Source of the DNA: Candidatus Hydrogenedentota bacterium
GTDB lineage: Bacteria > Hydrogenedentota > Hydrogenedentia > Hydrogenedentales > CAITNO01
NCBI GenBank assembly: GCA_903822375.1
Contig: CAIJOU010000791.1
Coordinates: 1-15,076 of the forward strand
Direction: 5' to 3'
Length of the DNA: 15,076 nt
The notes below the pieces were generated by a model. The model did no database searches, had not been told where the DNA came from, and worked only from the letters and a program-made list of their open reading frames with translations. Shown in pieces: positions 7,151 through 14,318 of this stretch; within the stretch, counting starts at the first letter, position 1; every line of letters starts with the position of its first letter. A program made the translations under genes and the position numbers.

Positions 7151-7320
7151 CCCCAACGGGGTTATGGAGCACAGCCCAGGGTTGGCCGAAGTCGCGCGGC
7201 AGCGGGAAAAGGCCTACCTCGCGGAGAAGGTGGTGAACTGGGCCGTCCCAGGGTAGGCGTTCGCCTGAGCGTCGCTCAGGCGACCACCAACCCTGGGCTT
7301 GCTGCATAACCCGGTTGGGG
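7151..7320. repeat. 170-bp structured palindromic element (MITE-like or structured RNA)
   Basis: The outer arms 7151-7185 and 7287-7320 are imperfect reverse complements. They begin CCCCAAC(S)GGGTTATG and end AGCCCAGGGTTGG, with two mismatches and one extra base over about 35 bp. Inside lie two further stems. The first is GCCTACC/GGTAGGC (7212-7218/7252-7258), enclosing CTGGG/CCCAG (7238-7242/7247-7251). The second is an 11-bp perfect hairpin at 7261-7283 (TCGCCTGAGCG, T, CGCTCAGGCGA). The result is a multi-branched fold on either strand. No target-site duplication is obvious at the ends, and no transposase is inside. It may be a non-autonomous mobile repeat or a structured RNA; I cannot decide. 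Confidence 0.8.
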
Positions 7321-7550
7321 TATTCGGAAAGGTCGGCATGAACCGAACCCGGAACGATGACAGGCTCCTCGGTCTGAACGGAAACACCTCCCATAAACCG
7401 GCAACGCATGCCCCCTGTCTCTGTGACGATGGTATATTGGTAATTGCCTGTTCCCCTAAAAGAGTGGTTCTTCGCAACGCCTCCCCCTGCGTGCCCTTTG
7501 GCGGCTCCCGCTCAGTGTTTTCACGGTGGACTTCCGGACTTAACCGCCAT

Positions 7551-8603
7551 TTACCGACTCTCCGGCCGTGCCGGGGCAGACCCCTTTTGGACAAGGGGAT
7601 ACAGCAGGTCCGCCATTTCTCGATTCAGCGCTTCGTTGGCGTGGCCGTCCACGGGATTGACCACCATGGTGCCGGGGTCGCGCTTGATGAGCATGGGCGT
7701 CATGTCGATAACCTCGACGTTGTTGGCGGTCATGAACGCAGCCACGCGTGAGGCTGCGGCCACGCTTTGCTCCACGGCGAAGAGGTTCGGGATGATAAGA
7801 ACGATTAGCCTGGCCTTGAACGCCCCAACCTGATCCACAAAAGCCTGCAGTTCCTGCGCGTGCGCGGCCCACACGTCAGGCAGGTCGTAATAAGACAGCA
7901 TCCTGTCACGGAAGGTGGTTTCGGCCAGCCCAAGCTGAATGCGGCAGACGCTCCAGAAAACCTTGTTGGCCAGGTACGAGTTGTCCACCAGCGGTTTCAG
8001 CACGGCGGGAGGCTCCGAAAACGGGGGGATCCACGCAAGATTATGCAGTGTCGCCGCATGATGGATGTCATTGAGATAGTATTCCAACACAACGACGTCC
8101 GGACGCACGGGATAGGCCTTGAGCGCATCGAGTTCATGGGTTGTGTCCCAGCCGCAACGGGAAATATTGGCGACCTCCCACCCCTCGCCCAGCTTTCGCC
8201 GCAACACCTGCGAGCAGACATCCCTGTAATTGCGTATTCCCGAACCGCGCGCAAAAGAGTCTCCCAAAACCAACAGCGCCCGCCTGCCTTTGAAGTCCTC
8301 CGGACGATGCTCGTCATCGCGATATCTCATGGAATTCCGTGGAACATCATACAGTTCGGCCCATCGTTTTGCGGCCAGCGTCGTCCCGAATCCATCGGAC
8401 GCCACCGCAAGCCGACAATACATCTCGAAAGCCAGAAAGAGAAAAGCAAAACTGAAACACGTGAGCAGCGCATTGACGGCGAAAGAACGAAGCTTGCTTT
8501 GCGCCGTCCAGGCGCGCTGAAACAGGACTATGGCTGAAATGGCTGCCAGCAGCAGTCCCAGCCACAAGAATGTCACCACCGCAACGTACACGACGCCTCC
8601 CAT
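7551..8603 (-). CDS. Membrane-anchored SGNH/GDSL-type hydrolase
   Basis: A probable serine esterase or acyl-hydrolase of 350 residues. With the start at 8603 (MGGVVYVAVV), two membrane helices (about 3-27 and 41-60) anchor it, and the catalytic domain begins near residue 105. Block I is LVLGDSFARG with nucleophile Ser116. Block II is NISRCGWDT. Block III is YYLNDI with Asn178. Block V is NPVDGHAN, supplying Asp319 and His321. This is the SGNH order, with the DGH(P)N form of the last block seen in many envelope-associated members. The open frame continues upstream without a stop to 8972, but that extension looks like mobile-element debris. The ATG at 8603 has only a weak GGAG about 13 nt upstream, so the start is uncertain. 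Substrate is unknown; de-acylation of a cell-wall or exopolysaccharide sugar is a reasonable guess. Neighbouring intergenic DNA is repeat-rich on both sides. Confidence 0.8.
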   Translation of the reverse strand: MGGVVYVAVVTFLWLGLLLAAISAIVLFQRAWTAQSKLRSFAVNALLTCFSFAFLFLAFEMYCRLAVASDGFGTTLAAKRWAELYDVPRNSMRYRDDEHRPEDFKGRRALLVLGDSFARGSGIRNYRDVCSQVLRRKLGEGWEVANISRCGWDTTHELDALKAYPVRPDVVVLEYYLNDIHHAATLHNLAWIPPFSEPPAVLKPLVDNSYLANKVFWSVCRIQLGLAETTFRDRMLSYYDLPDVWAAHAQELQAFVDQVGAFKARLIVLIIPNLFAVEQSVAAASRVAAFMTANNVEVIDMTPMLIKRDPGTMVVNPVDGHANEALNREMADLLYPLVQKGSAPARPESR

Positions 8604-8972
8604 GTGCGAGCCGATACTCCAATAAACACTTAGGTTGCCCCAGTATCGCGGAGCCTCTTGGTGAAAGTCAATCCCACATCCGGAAGTGTTTGGGGTTGGA
8701 AAAAACTGGGGAAACATGGGGACGCTTCCGAATGGCACTGACTTGGGGCGTAAGTTCTGTTTTTTTGGTTGTTTGCGTTTTATCACACCGGGTGTTGTGG
8801 CTTCGAGTATCTGCAGGGAGGTGGTCCTGATGTCCTCCAGCAGCGTCTCCAGCTTCCTGTGTTCATCTATGGCTCTCTGGTATACCTTCGCCTGTGTGGC
8901 GGTCACCCGGTAGAGCGTGTTGCCGCCGCCGTTGCCCTGGCCCGCGTAGAGGGGGTTGTCGGCATGGCGCAA
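8604..8972 (-). pseudogene. In-frame upstream extension, likely remnant of a mobile-element-associated ORF
   Basis: The frame of the SGNH hydrolase continues upstream for 123 codons, from a possible TTG at 8972. Residues 20-60 of the extension (YRVTATQAKVYQRAIDEHRK, then LETLLEDIR) form a charged helix resembling the C-terminal part of small DUF6788-like proteins often found beside transposase genes. A Lys-rich tail and a Pro-rich segment (KSVPFGSVPMFPQFFP) follow; the latter comes from REP-like DNA. There is no ribosome site, and the sequence before 8972 is in another frame. I treat it as a decayed fragment fused by chance. The family assignment is from memory of the pattern and is weak. Confidence 0.3.
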
Positions 8973-9103
8973 TCTTCATCGGAAACCCGGAACACGCCGG
9001 GGACAGTGCCTATTGAGGTGACGAGCTTGTTGGCCAAGGTCGTCACAAAGCCCGCAAACGGCGCGGGGACGGCCAGGCTGTCCAGTCCGGGGGGCACCGT
9101 GCC
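8718..9103. repeat. REP-like GGGGAC / GGCAC motifs
   Basis: Three related short motifs lie here: GGGGAC at 8718-8723 with GGCACTG at 8734-8740, GGGGACAGTGCC at 8999-9010, and the palindrome GGCAC-C-GTGCC at 9093-9103. Such GGGGACAGGCAC-type words are common in REP-like extragenic repeats of environmental bacteria, often beside RAYT or IS200-like transposases. No transposase is present here. The grouping is tentative. Confidence 0.35.
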
Positions 9104-9278
9104 TGTGATGACGCATAACAAAACCTCCAGGTTGAACTGCGCTACGCCAGTGCAGCGCCTGAAAAGAGTTTATGTCGCTTGCGACAGGTGGCGGGACCCG
9201 GGTGCCGCGCACGTGAGGCTGCCAGTCCTCGGGCTTTCAGCCGGAGAAAGGCGCTTTCTGTCGGCAATGTTCCCGGAT
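8973..9278. other. Gene-free region with repeat and pseudogene debris
   Basis: About 300 bp between the SGNH frame and the cardiolipin synthase stop. A 72-codon minus-strand frame (8903-9121) rich in GTVP repeats is open, but it overlaps the frame at 8972 out of phase and has no ribosome site. The region also holds a perfect hairpin GTCGC-TT-GCGAC (9175-9186) and GGCTG/CAGCC arms around 9217-9242. Copy B of the dispersed repeat ends four bases before the cls stop codon. Nothing here is credible as an intact gene. Confidence 0.55.
9234..9274 (+). repeat. Dispersed 41-bp repeat, copy B
   Basis: Partner of 6982-7022 in direct orientation, 33 of 41 identical without gaps. It lies immediately downstream of the cardiolipin synthase gene, whose stop codon is at 9279-9281. 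It is preceded by a hairpin-forming GGCTG...CAGCC sequence, giving it a REP-like look. Confidence 0.65.
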
Positions 9279-10679
9279 TCACAGCAACGGTGAAATGATG
9301 TTACACAGGTGTTCTGCCCAGGCGCGAAGCGGGGCCGGCTGTTCGCCGGTGAGATGCACCGACTGTGCCTGCAGCCATGCGGCCCATGCGGCGACTTTCT
9401 CTATCTCGGGGCGGGTGTAGTGGAAAAGGGCCACCTCAAAGTTGAGATAGAGGCTGCGCATGTCTAGGTTGGGCGTGCCCGTAATGGCCAGGTGATGATC
9501 GAAGACCATGGCTTTGGCGTGGACCATACCTTTGGGATAGGCGTAGACGTGCCCGCCCGCCGCCACCAGGTCGCGCAGGGCGGGGCCGCGGGCAAGGTCG
9601 GCGACGCGGTGGTTGGAACGGAGGGGCACGATCACGCGCACATCGCGCCCCGCGCGCGCCTTTACGGCGAGCACCCGGAGAAAGGCGTCATCGGGAATGA
9701 AGTAGGGTGTCACAAGCCAGATGCGCTCGCGCGCCTCCATCACCTCGCTGAGCAGCGTGTCTGGGAAGGTGTCTACGGGCACATCGGGTCCGCTGGCCAC
9801 GATTTGCAGCGTCGAGATCGCCTCCTTGTCGTTGGCAGTGCGCTGCCGGGCGAGGGTGTGGGCGTGGGGGGGCATGTCAATCTGCTCGTCGGTCGCATAG
9901 TTCCAGTCGCTGACGAAGACCGACTCGATGTCGGCCACGATGGGCCCCTCCACGAACACGGCCGAATCGAGGAAGCGGTTTTCGCGCGGCGCCGGCCCCA
10001 TGAAATCGGTGGCCAGGTTCATGCCGCCCACCATGGCGGCCGCATGGTCCACCACGATGATCTTGCGGTGGTTGCGCAGATTGGCCGACCATTTGCGCTG
10101 CAGCGGCAGCACGGGCATGAACCGCCCCACCCGGCCGCCCGCGCGGCGCAGCGGCGCGGCAAAACTGCGGCTGGTACGGATGCAGCCCAACCCGTCGAGC
10201 AGCAGGCGCACCCGCACCCCCTCGCGCGCCTTGCGGGCCAGCAGGTCTATTATGGCGCGACCCACTTCATCCCGTCCAAGAATAAAGGTGGTGACATGAA
10301 CGGTTTCACGCGCCTCTTCTATCATGCGCATGACCCGCGCGTAGGCGGTTTCGCCGCTGAATTGCAGGTCCACCCGGTTGCCGCTTTGCGGCGGCGGCAT
10401 GCCGGGACCCACCATGCCGCGCCCGCCGGTCATCATTTTGTCCGTATCAAACTGGCTGTCGTCACCGGCGTCGTAAAGCGGCCCTTTCGCGCGGATCTTC
10501 TCGTTCAGTTTGCGCCCGCCAAAGACCAGGTAGAAGGGCACTCCCAGCCAGGGCACCAGCACGATGGCCAACAGCCACGCCATGGTGCCGCCGGGGGGGC
10601 GTCTTTCGCCCAGTACGCGCACGACGAGCACCACGGCGAGCAGGAAACCCGCCAGCGTAAAAAAATGGTCCAGCAGCAA
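9279..10679 (-). CDS. cls: Cardiolipin synthase (phospholipase D family)
   Basis: An inner-membrane enzyme of about 466 residues that joins two phosphatidylglycerol molecules, or an equivalent donor pair, into cardiolipin. The N-terminal PLDc_N region has two membrane helices (about 3-22 and 32-53, with WLLAIVLVPWLGVPFYLVFG). Two PLD catalytic motifs are present. The first is NHRKIIVVD with His204, Lys206 and Asp211, followed by GGMNLATD. The second is VHAKAMVFD with His387, Lys389 and Asp394, followed by GTPNLD. Size and spacing are typical. The gene begins 19 nt after the dsbD stop and is probably co-transcribed with it. The start is unclear: no ATG is available, the in-frame stop upstream is at 10713-10715, and TTG at 10679 has no clear ribosome site. 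An ATA at 10692-10694 lies 8 nt after GAAGGG. Confidence 0.93.
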   Translation of the reverse strand: MLLDHFFTLAGFLLAVVLVVRVLGERRPPGGTMAWLLAIVLVPWLGVPFYLVFGGRKLNEKIRAKGPLYDAGDDSQFDTDKMMTGGRGMVGPGMPPPQSGNRVDLQFSGETAYARVMRMIEEARETVHVTTFILGRDEVGRAIIDLLARKAREGVRVRLLLDGLGCIRTSRSFAAPLRRAGGRVGRFMPVLPLQRKWSANLRNHRKIIVVDHAAAMVGGMNLATDFMGPAPRENRFLDSAVFVEGPIVADIESVFVSDWNYATDEQIDMPPHAHTLARQRTANDKEAISTLQIVASGPDVPVDTFPDTLLSEVMEARERIWLVTPYFIPDDAFLRVLAVKARAGRDVRVIVPLRSNHRVADLARGPALRDLVAAGGHVYAYPKGMVHAKAMVFDHHLAITGTPNLDMRSLYLNFEVALFHYTRPEIEKVAAWAAWLQAQSVHLTGEQPAPLRAWAEHLCNIISPLL

Positions 10680-10698
10680 TTGTGCGGTGGGTATGGCG

Positions 10699-12462
10699 TT
10701 AACCCTTCGGTTTTAAGATGACGTAGGTGGGCAGACCCAGCACCTGGAACCGCGCGGCCACATCCTTCGCGGGCAATGCGGCCAGTTCCTCGGCCTGATA
10801 CTTCACCTTCACATGGCCGTCCAGGCGTGCGGTCACTGCGGAGTCCCGCAACACGGTTGCGTCCATGACGGCGCAGTTCTTGCACCAGGTTGCCCAGAAG
10901 TCAACGATCACGGGCTTCTTCTCGGCAAGCCCGCGCGACAGCCCCTCCTCCAGCGAAGCGGTCCATCCGCCCTTTTCGGACCCGCCGGCCAAGGCCGACG
11001 GGCTCCACAGCGTGTAGGCAATGTGGCCGTAGTACAGGGCGAAGACAAGGATGAACACGCCGAAGGCCTGTTTCACACGGACCATCCATTTGCCGGGCTT
11101 GGGCAGGAAGGACAGTCCCGCGCCGAGAAAGGGCCATGGCAGCGCCATGCCCGCTCCCAGCACGAAGGGCAGCGCGAGCGCCGCGGCATGGCCCTGGCTG
11201 TACAGGTCCTGCGCCTGCAGAATGGTCGAAATGACCACCGGCGCGACGCACGCGCCCGCCAGCAGGGCCGACACCGCGCCCATGGCCAAGGCCACGGGGA
11301 AACTGCCGCGTTCGTTGCCGCGAATGCCGATTGCCGCCTGAAAACGTGAGAAGTCGATTTCGATCACATCGAACATGGCCAGCGCGAGAACGATGAACAA
11401 CAGCGCGATCAATGCATTGAACCAGACGGTTGAATTGATGGTGCCAAACGCGGACGACACGCCCAGGACAACCACCAGGCCCAGCGCACCGTAGACGAGC
11501 GCAATGCCCAAGCCATAGGCCCCGCCAAGCGCAAAACCGCGCGCACGGCTGCCCGCCCGCGCCCCGGCGCCGATGATTGCCACGTTAATCGGAATCAACG
11601 GCAACACGCAGGGGGTGAGGTTGAGCAGCAGGCCGCCGCCCAGCACCAGCACCAGCATCAGCCACAGGCTCTTGCCCGCCAGCGCATTGCCGCCCGTGCG
11701 CTCACCCTTGTCGGCGGCGTCGATGAAAGCCAGAAAGTCTGATGTGTTCGCGTAACCGTCAAGTCGGCCGGCCACCGTAAACTGGTCCGCCAGCGCATGC
11801 CAGTCGGCCGGCGCGGCTTGGGACGCAGAAGATGCGGGAGGCTTCGGGGCGGACGGCGTCACGGGGGGCGCGGATGCGGGTGGCGATGCGGGCGCGTCGA
11901 ACTTGACCACATCGGCCCACTTGGCATCCGGGAATCCGTCCATTGGAGCCGGAGTTGCGCCTTTGGCAAGCACCTTTACCGGCAGTTCCACCGCTTTGTT
12001 CACCGGTGGCATGCAGGACTTGTCGTTGCAGGCCTGGTAACGGAGTGTGCCCTTAAGTGTCTGCGCACCCGGCACGGCGTCGACGGCCGCGGCAATCTCC
12101 ACGCCCAACACGAACTTGCCTTCGTATACGGCCAGCGCCGTGGGCGAAAAAGACAGTGTGACCTGCTTGGCCTCCGGATATCCCACCGACTTCACAGCAA
12201 GCGGCGCTTCCGGTTGAAACTGAAGTTCCGTGGGAATCAGAAACTCGTCCAGCGGCTTGTGTGCGTTCATGTGCCAACCGGGCGACAGCGTGCACACCAG
12301 CGCGGCCCGCAGCGTTCCGCCCGGTGCGACACCATCCGTTGCCGTGTGAACTTCCACCGACAGTTCCGGCGCCTTGGCGCCGGACTGCGCCGTTGACGGG
12401 AGCGTCGCGATGAGGACCAGCGCGGACAGGACCGCTAAGACATTTCTAGTGCAAAGCAACAC
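10699..12462 (-). CDS. dsbD: Thiol:disulfide interchange protein DsbD, short C-terminus
   Basis: DsbD moves electrons from cytoplasmic thioredoxin across the inner membrane to reduce periplasmic protein disulfides, for example in cytochrome c maturation. The GTG start at 12462 is preferred because GGAGG lies 7 nt upstream, giving 587 residues; an ATG six codons earlier is the alternative. A signal peptide (about 1-27) is followed by the DsbD-alpha domain with CNDKSC (Cys145, Cys150). Next come a Pro/Ala-rich linker (about 190-218) and the membrane beta domain with TPCVLP (Cys285) and GACVAP (Cys405). The gamma thioredoxin domain carries WATWCKNC (Cys527, Cys530). All three cysteine pairs are thus present. 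The protein ends GLPTYVILKPKG, just after the cis-Pro loop. In E. coli DsbD about 30 more residues complete the fold, so the last strand and helix are missing. No other frame continues the domain; cls begins instead. Confidence 0.92.
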   Translation of the reverse strand: MLLCTRNVLAVLSALVLIATLPSTAQSGAKAPELSVEVHTATDGVAPGGTLRAALVCTLSPGWHMNAHKPLDEFLIPTELQFQPEAPLAVKSVGYPEAKQVTLSFSPTALAVYEGKFVLGVEIAAAVDAVPGAQTLKGTLRYQACNDKSCMPPVNKAVELPVKVLAKGATPAPMDGFPDAKWADVVKFDAPASPPASAPPVTPSAPKPPASSASQAAPADWHALADQFTVAGRLDGYANTSDFLAFIDAADKGERTGGNALAGKSLWLMLVLVLGGGLLLNLTPCVLPLIPINVAIIGAGARAGSRARGFALGGAYGLGIALVYGALGLVVVLGVSSAFGTINSTVWFNALIALLFIVLALAMFDVIEIDFSRFQAAIGIRGNERGSFPVALAMGAVSALLAGACVAPVVISTILQAQDLYSQGHAAALALPFVLGAGMALPWPFLGAGLSFLPKPGKWMVRVKQAFGVFILVFALYYGHIAYTLWSPSALAGGSEKGGWTASLEEGLSRGLAEKKPVIVDFWATWCKNCAVMDATVLRDSAVTARLDGHVKVKYQAEELAALPAKDVAARFQVLGLPTYVILKPKG

Positions 12463-12657
12463 GTTCCGTCCTCCGTCCATGCTCCGAGAGCACCAGTTGC
12501 ATGGAAATCGAGTCTGTTATCTGTTCAGGTAACAGTATAGCCGCTGCACCCCTTCCCGCGCTCCTACTGCATCGCATCACCGAGTTTCGCCCTATGCCTT
12601 CCGCCCCCCATGGTTTATACTGAAGCAATGGTGCGATTCTTGCCCAGGAGGTTTGCC
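12463..12657. promoter_or_regulatory. Divergent intergenic region with inverted repeat
   Basis: The 195 bp separates the divergent dsbD and phosphoesterase genes. CTGTTA (12514-12519) and TAACAG (12530-12535) form a perfect inverted repeat with a 10-bp spacer, the spacing of one helical turn that suits a dimeric regulator. TATACT-like -10 hexamers occur toward dsbD (12539-12534, minus strand) and toward the phosphoesterase (12616-12621, plus strand), but neither has a convincing -35. The 12616 box sits only 42 bp before the phosphoesterase ATG. Confidence 0.35.
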
Positions 12658-14229
12658 ATGCGCCCGATTTGTTTTGTGGTCCTTGACTTTGTGTTGCTGT
12701 CGGCCATTGCCTTGTGCGTCTCGGCACACGCCCAGGAAACGGCCCGCGGCATCGTCTACGAGGATGGCAACGCCAACGGTGTGCGCGATTCCGGCGAGCG
12801 CGGCCTGCCCGAGGTGCTGGTATCCAACGGCGCCGACGTTGTCGCCACCGGTGCAGAGGGGCGCTGGGAACTGCCTTCGGGGCAGGATGTCATCTATTCC
12901 GTGGTGAAGCCCCGCGGCTATGCGGTGCCCGTGGACGCATACAAGCGTCCCAAGTTCTATTACATCCACAAATCGGCCGGTTCGCCGCCCGAGGCCGTTC
13001 CCGGCATTCCGCCCACGGGGCCGCTGCCCGCATCGATAGATTTCGGACTCATTCCCAAGACGGACGCGACGAAGTTCACCGCCGTGGTGTTCGCCGACCC
13101 CCAGGCGCGCGGGCTGACCGAGGCGGACTACATAGCCCGTGACGTGGTGCCCGAACTGATCGGCACGGACGCGGTCTTTGGCGTCACACTGGGCGACCTT
13201 ATCGCCGAGGACACGGCGCTGCTCGGCACGGTGGGCGATATCACGGGCCAAATCGGTGTGCCCTGGTATGAAGTCTTCGGCAATCACGACCACAACCGCA
13301 ATGTCCGCGAGGACCGTTTCTCGGACGAGTCCTTCAAGCACTTTTTCGGCCCCAGCACCTATGCCTTTGACCAGGGCGAGGCACGGTTTATCGTGCTGCG
13401 CGACATCACTTTCTCCGCCGACGGCAGCAAGGACCGTTTTCCGGACGACGCGGCAAGTTTCGTGCGGCATCTGCTTGAACGCACACCCAAGGACAAACTG
13501 GTCATCCTGTTCATGCATGTGCCGCTGTCTTCGGTGGAGAACGCCGACGAAGTGTTGCGTCCCCTGTCCGAATTTCCCAATACCTTTTCGATCGCCGGCC
13601 ACGCGCACATCCAAACTCACCAGTTTGTGGGCACGGGCGATCGCGGATGGAACCGGCTGGAACCCCTGCACCAGCTCGTGTTGGGTGCGGTGTCGGGGTC
13701 ATGGTGGTGCGGCGAGCGCGACGAGACCGGCATCCCCCACGCCACCATGAATGACGGCACGCCCAACGGCTACGGCCTGCTCGACGTCGACGGAACGCGC
13801 TGCAAGGTGCGCTGGAAATGCGCGCGACGTCCCGCCGACTACCAGATGAACGTCTATCTGCCCGACGCGGTCGCGGTCAAGGAACTCGCCAGTGCGCAGG
13901 CGATGGTGAACTTCTTCATTGGCTCGCCGCAGGACCCCGTGGAAATGCGCATTGGCGACAACGGGCCGTGGCAGCCCATGATCCCGACGGTCGATTTGGA
14001 CCCGGAATGCCTGCGCATGTTTGGCATGAATGCCCAACGGCAGAATGGCGTCTGGGGCTGGGATATGGATTTCCCCTACCCCACGGACCATCTGTGGAAG
14101 GCCCCGCTCAATGCTTCATCCCTGGTGCCGGGCATCTACACGCTCCACGTGAAGGCAAAGGATTCCTTTGGCCAGACCCATCTCGGTCATCGCGTCTTTC
14201 GGGTGGTTGCCGACGGCACGGCGAATTAA
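12658..14229 (+). CDS. Exported calcineurin-like metallophosphoesterase with N- and C-terminal accessory domains
   Basis: A 523-residue secreted or periplasmic phosphoesterase. The ATG at 12658 is chosen because AGGAGG lies 6 nt upstream and it begins a clean signal peptide (MRPICFVVLD to VSAHA, 1-25); an in-frame ATG 48 nt earlier would spoil this. Residues about 30-135 match a MetallophosN-type beta domain (VYEDGNANGVRDSGERGLPE, an SdrD-B-like sequence). The catalytic core at about 138-340 shows the two-metal motifs in order: FADPQ (Asp147, Gln149 where most members have His), LGDLIAED (Asp180), GNHD (208-211), FMHVPL (His287) and GHAH (314-317). The rest (about 350-520) resembles the MetallophosC beta domain. 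Substrate is unknown; family members cleave phosphate mono- and diesters. It faces dsbD divergently and the aldo/keto reductase convergently. Confidence 0.9.
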   Translation: MRPICFVVLDFVLLSAIALCVSAHAQETARGIVYEDGNANGVRDSGERGLPEVLVSNGADVVATGAEGRWELPSGQDVIYSVVKPRGYAVPVDAYKRPKFYYIHKSAGSPPEAVPGIPPTGPLPASIDFGLIPKTDATKFTAVVFADPQARGLTEADYIARDVVPELIGTDAVFGVTLGDLIAEDTALLGTVGDITGQIGVPWYEVFGNHDHNRNVREDRFSDESFKHFFGPSTYAFDQGEARFIVLRDITFSADGSKDRFPDDAASFVRHLLERTPKDKLVILFMHVPLSSVENADEVLRPLSEFPNTFSIAGHAHIQTHQFVGTGDRGWNRLEPLHQLVLGAVSGSWWCGERDETGIPHATMNDGTPNGYGLLDVDGTRCKVRWKCARRPADYQMNVYLPDAVAVKELASAQAMVNFFIGSPQDPVEMRIGDNGPWQPMIPTVDLDPECLRMFGMNAQRQNGVWGWDMDFPYPTDHLWKAPLNASSLVPGIYTLHVKAKDSFGQTHLGHRVFRVVADGTAN

Positions 14230-14318
14230 GGGCCGCTGTTGCGGGGTAATGTCGGCGTTCGTGAGACGGTCCTAAACGCAGACCGCGGGTTCTTCCTCAC
14301 GCGGACGGCCCGTCGCTG

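Larger units (their letters stand above)
6744..7550. other. Gene-free, repeat-rich intergenic region
   Basis: About 800 bp between the promoter of the small exported protein gene and the stop of the SGNH hydrolase gene. Several open frames of 100-150 codons cross it, but none has a good ribosome site, a signal peptide or a recognisable family. They overlap on both strands and run through palindromes. The region contains a 41-bp dispersed repeat copy (6982-7022), a 10-bp inverted repeat (7097-7146) and a large structured palindrome (7151-7320). I see nothing definable in 6744-6980 apart from the short palindrome GGGAGCTCCC at 6835-6844. I also see no gene in 7321-7550. A tRNA or rRNA is not seen. 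Confidence 0.7.

Noticed and set aside
7151..7320. An integron attC site or a conventional IS end pair
   Set aside because: There is no integrase, no core site of the attC type that I can see, no transposase inside, and no clear target duplication.
6854..7409. Two minus-strand frames of 100 and 151 codons as possible small proteins
   Set aside because: They overlap each other in different frames, run through the 41-bp repeat and the palindromes, and have no ribosome site or recognisable fold.
8903..9121. A 72-codon minus-strand frame with GTVP repeats as a possible small exported peptide
   Set aside because: The GTVP codons come from REP-like GGGGAC/GGCAC words, there is no ribosome site, and it ends within unrelated debris.
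9492..10721. A 409-codon plus-strand open frame opposite cardiolipin synthase
   Set aside because: Its translation is dominated by His, Gly and Ala and matches nothing; both PLD motifs are on the other strand.
14283..14318. A terminator between the converging phosphoesterase and aldo/keto reductase genes
   Set aside because: Short stems (CCGCG/CGCGG and GACGG/CCGTC) exist, but no T-run follows on either strand.
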